A stretch of 7,588 nt of DNA from Desulfotomaculum sp. (lineage in GTDB: Bacteria > Bacillota > Desulfotomaculia > Desulfotomaculales > Nap2-2B). Numbering within the stretch: the first letter of the stretch is position 1; each line of letters starts with the position of its first letter. The notes beneath the pieces are model-generated. The model was not told where the DNA came from. It made no database searches and worked only from the letters and a program-made list of their open reading frames with translations. The stretch lies in assembly GCA_003457075.1 (NCBI GenBank), contig DMIY01000003.1, positions 1-7,588 of the forward strand. Direction: 5' to 3'. Shown here one piece after another: positions 4,504 to 7,588 of this stretch. The translations under genes and the position numbers were made by a program.

Positions 4504-6444
4504 ATGGAAAAAAATACTGTGAAACGTGACGTTTACCTGGACGATAAACCGTGGGAAGAGGCACTGGAACTTTACCTGGAATTCCTGGATCAAACAGGAG
4601 CGTTAAAACCGGCGCCGGCAGAGCAGATTCCGGTCGAAAAAGCACTGCGCCGGGTGACAGCGGCGCCGGTGTACGCCAGGGTTTCCTCTCCTCATTACCA
4701 CTCAGCAGCCATGGATGGTTACGCTGTGAGATCCACCGCTACTTTCGGCGCTTCCGAAACTACACCCGTCAGGCTCGAAACAGGTATTGACGCCGTGCCG
4801 GTAGATACAGGAGATCCCCTGCCCGCAGGATACGACGCGGTAATAATGATCGAGGACATTCACTTTGTAAGCGAAGATACAATTGAAATAATACATCCTG
4901 CCTACCCCTGGCAAAATGTCCGGGTGGTGGGAGAAGATATTGTAGCCACGGAAATGATCATACCCGCCAACCACCGGGTGCGGCCGGTGGATTTAGGAGG
5001 CCTGCTGGCCGGAGGAACAACCAGAATTCCCGTTTACCCTCAGCCGCAGGTAGTCTTGATCCCCACCGGTAATGAACTGGTGGAACCGGGAACAGAGCTG
5101 GAAGCAGGAAAAATCATCGAGTTTAACACGCGGATGCTGGCAGCGATGGTGGAAGAATGGGGCGGGATTGCCAGACGATTCAACACAGTACCGGATGACC
5201 TGGAAGCTATCAAAAAAACTTTGCTTTCTGCTCTGCAAATTGCAGACATGGTGCTGATCAGCGCCGGTTCCTCAGCCGGCAGGGAAGACTTTACCGCCGA
5301 AGTCATCCGCCGCCTGGGAAGTGTGCTGGTGCATGGAGTGGCCACCAGGCCGGGCAAGCCGGTAATCCTGGGAACGGTAGAAAACAAGCCGGTAATTGGT
5401 GTGCCCGGCTACCCGGTATCGGCATACCTGTGCGCCGAACTTTTCGTCAAACCGGTTATCTACCGCAAACTGGGATCCCTGCCCCCAGCGCGGGAAAAGG
5501 CAAACGCCATGATCTCCCGTAAACTTGTCTCTTCCCTGGGAGTGGAGGAATTCGTTCGTGTCAAACTGGGCCGTGTGGGGAACCAGATGATAGCCACGCC
5601 CGTTTCCCGCGGAGCGGGAATCATTATGTCGTTAATCCGGGCTGACGGCATGATCCGCATACCAAGACTTTCAGAAGGATTCGCAGGCGGAGAAACGGTA
5701 CCGGTGGAACTGCTGCGTTCCTTGCCGGAAGTACAGGAAACCACTGTGATCATTGGCAGCCACGACAATACCTTAGACGTGCTGGCCAATCACCTGCGGA
5801 TAATTTACCCGCAGGCTTTCCTCTCCAGCGCCCACGTGGGCAGTCTGGCCGGACTGAACGCCCTGAAGCGAAACGAAGCCCATTGCGCCGGCGCACACCT
5901 ATTAGACGAAGAAACCGGCGAGTATAACATTTCTTACATCCGGCGGCTTTTACCAGGGCGCAAAATGGCGCTGGTCAACCTTGTCTACCGGGAACAAGGG
6001 CTGATCATTAAAAAAGGGAACCCCAAAAACATCAAGGGGCTGGTCGATCTGGCCCGGCCCGACGTCACCTTCGTCAACCGCCAGCGGGGGGCAGGCACCC
6101 GTGTACTGCTGGACTACAATCTGAAGGCATTGGGAATACGCCCGGAGGAAATTCGCGGTTACGATCGGGAAGAATACACCCACATGGCCGTGGCAGCAGC
6201 AGTAGCCGCCGGGGAGGCAGACGCCGCCCTGGGCATCCAGGCAGCAGCCCGTGCTTTAGGCCTGGACTTTATTGATCTGGTAGAAGAACGATATGATCTG
6301 TGCATACCTAAAGAATACTGGGACACACCATATATTCAGCGACTGCTGGATGTAATGAGCCGTCCTGAATTCCGGGAAGAAGTGCGCTCCTTGGGCGGCT
6401 ACGACCTGCGGGACTGCGGTAAGATCATGTGGGAGCAAAGTTAA
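4504..6444 (+). CDS. MoeA fused to a C-terminal periplasmic-binding-protein-like domain
   Basis: A 646-residue two-part protein. Residues about 17-404 are a complete MoeA: SSPHYHSAAMDGYAV (61-75, Asp71), GEDI (143-146), PTGNEL (187-192), AGSSAGREDF (254-263), RPGKP (282-286) and GVPGYPVS (299-306), then the beta-barrel domain IV. Residues about 413-640 resemble the PBP-like domain found fused to MoeA in many Firmicutes and archaea (PF12727 type, LysR-substrate-domain fold), with VNRQRGAGTRVLLDY at about 524-538. There is no signal peptide, so the binding domain is cytosolic and may sense or hand over an oxyanion, which is an inference. Compared with the upstream MoeA, the canonical TGDE is TGNE here, suggesting a divergent role. 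GGAG (4487-4490) follows the upstream stop codon, 13 bases before ATG 4504. Two MoeA copies are often explained as separate molybdenum and tungsten insertases. Confidence 0.95.
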   Translation: MEKNTVKRDVYLDDKPWEEALELYLEFLDQTGALKPAPAEQIPVEKALRRVTAAPVYARVSSPHYHSAAMDGYAVRSTATFGASETTPVRLETGIDAVPVDTGDPLPAGYDAVIMIEDIHFVSEDTIEIIHPAYPWQNVRVVGEDIVATEMIIPANHRVRPVDLGGLLAGGTTRIPVYPQPQVVLIPTGNELVEPGTELEAGKIIEFNTRMLAAMVEEWGGIARRFNTVPDDLEAIKKTLLSALQIADMVLISAGSSAGREDFTAEVIRRLGSVLVHGVATRPGKPVILGTVENKPVIGVPGYPVSAYLCAELFVKPVIYRKLGSLPPAREKANAMISRKLVSSLGVEEFVRVKLGRVGNQMIATPVSRGAGIIMSLIRADGMIRIPRLSEGFAGGETVPVELLRSLPEVQETTVIIGSHDNTLDVLANHLRIIYPQAFLSSAHVGSLAGLNALKRNEAHCAGAHLLDEETGEYNISYIRRLLPGRKMALVNLVYREQGLIIKKGNPKNIKGLVDLARPDVTFVNRQRGAGTRVLLDYNLKALGIRPEEIRGYDREEYTHMAVAAAVAAGEADAALGIQAAARALGLDFIDLVEERYDLCIPKEYWDTPYIQRLLDVMSRPEFREEVRSLGGYDLRDCGKIMWEQS

Positions 6445-6475
6445 ATTGATTCTTGCCAGTTTTTTACAGTTTTTT
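6435..6475 (+). terminator. Possible weak terminator between convergent genes
   Basis: After the MoeA-fusion stop (6442-6444) come two copies of CAGTTTTTT (6457-6465 and 6467-6475, the first preceded by a second C). A poor stem of GCAA (6435-6438) with TTGC (6453-6456) precedes the first T run. The U-runs suit termination of the plus-strand operon, but the stem is too weak for confidence. For the minus-strand genes these runs are A, so they cannot serve that direction. Confidence 0.3.
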
Positions 6476-6478
6476 GCC

Positions 6479-7222
6479 CTATTCACTCTGAAAGATGCGA
6501 TATAAAGAGGTGGCGAAGGTTTCCCGGCGTGGTTTGATTTTAAATACTTCTTCGAAACTCCCGGTTTTAACCAACCGCCCCTGCTTTAAAACCGTTATCC
6601 GGTCGGTAAGAAAGGGTACCTCGAAAAAGTCGTGGGTAACAAAGACGGCGCTTATTCCAGTGGCAGACAATAATTCGCCCAGTTTTTCCAAAAGACCAAT
6701 GCGGGTTAAAAAATCCAGGGCTGAAAAAGGCTCGTCTAAGAAGAGCACCTCCGGTTCTAAGGCAAAAGCCCTGGCCAGACTTACCCGACGTGCTTCGCCC
6801 CCGGAAAGCAGGTGCGCGTGACGCCCGGCCAGGGAAGATATACCCAACTGCTCCAGCCAGTAGCCTACCCGGTGTGGTATCTCCCGGCGGGGGAAACCAC
6901 GTATTTTAAGGCCCGCGGCAACATTGTCAAACACAGTGGTATTGAGCAACAGCGGCTCCTGAAACACAAAAGCCATGCGGCGGCGAAAGGCCAGGACATT
7001 AGAATTATCAGCCTTTTGGCCGTAAAACTCCACCACTCCCTGGGCAGGATGAAGAAGCAGGGCCAGCGCCTGCAGCAAAGTGCTCTTGCCGGTCCCATTA
7101 GCTCCAACCAAGGCAACCACTTCGTTTTTTCCCAACGAAAATCTCTCTATGTTTAAGACTTCCCGTTTTCCCCGCAGCACCAGGAGATTCCTGGCTTCCA
7201 GAATAACCGTTTCGTTTGTCAT
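6479..7222 (-). CDS. tupC: ABC transporter ATP-binding protein, probable tungstate importer (TupC-like)
   Basis: Cytoplasmic ATPase that powers oxyanion uptake. From ATG 7220-7222 it has 247 residues and begins MTNETVILEARNL; an in-frame TTG at 7276 would add 18 residues but lacks a ribosome binding site, while AAAGGA sits 11 bases before the chosen ATG. Motifs in order: Walker A GANGTGKST, Q-loop FQEP, signature LSGGEARR, Walker B VLFLDEP, D-loop SALD and H-loop THD, all intact. It lacks the extra C-terminal MOP/TOBE domain of ModC-type ATPases, which fits the short TupC type. The TupA-like gene lies just upstream on the same strand with a 62-base gap, so the two are probably co-transcribed. 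No permease gene stands between them. It converges on the MoeA-fusion gene with a 34-base gap. Confidence 0.92.
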   Translation of the reverse strand: MTNETVILEARNLLVLRGKREVLNIERFSLGKNEVVALVGANGTGKSTLLQALALLLHPAQGVVEFYGQKADNSNVLAFRRRMAFVFQEPLLLNTTVFDNVAAGLKIRGFPRREIPHRVGYWLEQLGISSLAGRHAHLLSGGEARRVSLARAFALEPEVLFLDEPFSALDFLTRIGLLEKLGELLSATGISAVFVTHDFFEVPFLTDRITVLKQGRLVKTGSFEEVFKIKPRRETFATSLYRIFQSE

Positions 7223-7284
7223 ATTACCACAATTCCTTTGAAAAGACACGATAGGAAAATAATGCCTAAAGGACAAGAAAAACC

Positions 7285-7588
7285 CTACTTGCCCAGATCT
7301 GCTTCTTTTTTGCCGGCGTCGGGGATAAACAGCGGTTCGCCAAACTTATCCACACCAAAATCTCCAATAATTTTTTGAGTTTGAGGAGAAACCATGAATT
7401 CCACAAAAGCCTTCCCGCCTGCTGCATTTACTTTATCAAATTTTTCTGGATTAACCTGCATCACGTGATAAATATTCAAAAGAGTTTTATCTCCCTGGTA
7501 GAGAATATCCAGTTTTACATTTTTCTTCTGGGCAAGGTAAGTGGCCCGGTCGGACAATGTGCAAGCCCTCTTTTCTGAAGCAATGTTC
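7285..7588 (-). CDS. tupA: Tungstate-binding protein TupA-like, C-terminal part (5' end outside window)
   Basis: Extracytoplasmic solute-binding protein of a tungstate ABC importer. Only the last 100 residues are visible. The frame stays open through the right edge, starting NIASEKRACTLSDRATYLAQ, so the TTG near 7557 is an internal Leu codon and not a start. Recognised TupA-family features are the TLSDRATYLA segment, NIYHVMQVNPEKF, the FVEFMVSPQTQK helix and the terminal KFGEPLFIPDAGK. The N-terminal signal or lipoprotein sequence and much of the ligand site lie outside the window. It ends with TAG and is followed by the ATPase gene after 62 bases. The neighbouring MoeA genes strengthen the assignment to molybdate/tungstate uptake. 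Specificity for tungstate over molybdate is inferred from family resemblance. Confidence 0.9.
   Translation of the reverse strand, partial: NIASEKRACTLSDRATYLAQKKNVKLDILYQGDKTLLNIYHVMQVNPEKFDKVNAAGGKAFVEFMVSPQTQKIIGDFGVDKFGEPLFIPDAGKKEADLGK

Noticed and set aside
1..7588. CRISPR array, tRNA or rRNA genes, complete insertion sequences
   Set aside because: No regularly spaced repeats, no cloverleaf with TTCRANY loop, no rRNA-like stretch and no transposase or integrase motifs were seen.

Overview
The window looks like a chromosomal piece of an anaerobic Firmicute of the Clostridia, probably Peptococcaceae/Desulfotomaculum-like. The inference rests on strong AAAGGAGG-type ribosome binding sites, moderate GC, the polA-mutM-transglycosylase gene order, and a block of pterin-metal cofactor genes next to tungstate transport genes. 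No species can be named from the sequence alone.

Layout: (1) 1-1299, plus strand, the C-terminal polymerase half of DNA polymerase I, cut by the window edge. (2) 1336-2163, mutM. (3) 2272-2856, a small membrane-anchored lytic transglycosylase. (4) 2857-3250, about 390 bases with no recognised protein gene. It holds a terminator-like hairpin pointing left, a 28-codon ORF with a very strong ribosome binding site, and nested long-range complementarity suggesting an unidentified structured RNA. It ends in a small palindrome that presents the moeA ribosome binding site in its loop. (5) 3251-4486, moeA, whose conserved N-terminus seems to begin at an ACG codon 42 bases upstream of the first ATG. 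(6) 4504-6444, a second MoeA fused to a periplasmic-binding-protein-like domain. (7) Convergent on the minus strand, an ABC ATPase (6479-7222) and the C-terminal end of a TupA-type tungstate-binding protein (7285-7588).

The right half forms a theme. The Tup proteins would import tungstate, or possibly molybdate. The MoeA paralogues would insert the metal into molybdopterin for enzymes such as formate dehydrogenases or aldehyde oxidoreductases. The left half is a DNA replication/repair and cell-wall cluster. The most interesting stretch is the structured leader region between the two halves. I could not match it to a known RNA class, and it could be a cis-regulatory leader, a small RNA, or a remnant of a mobile element.
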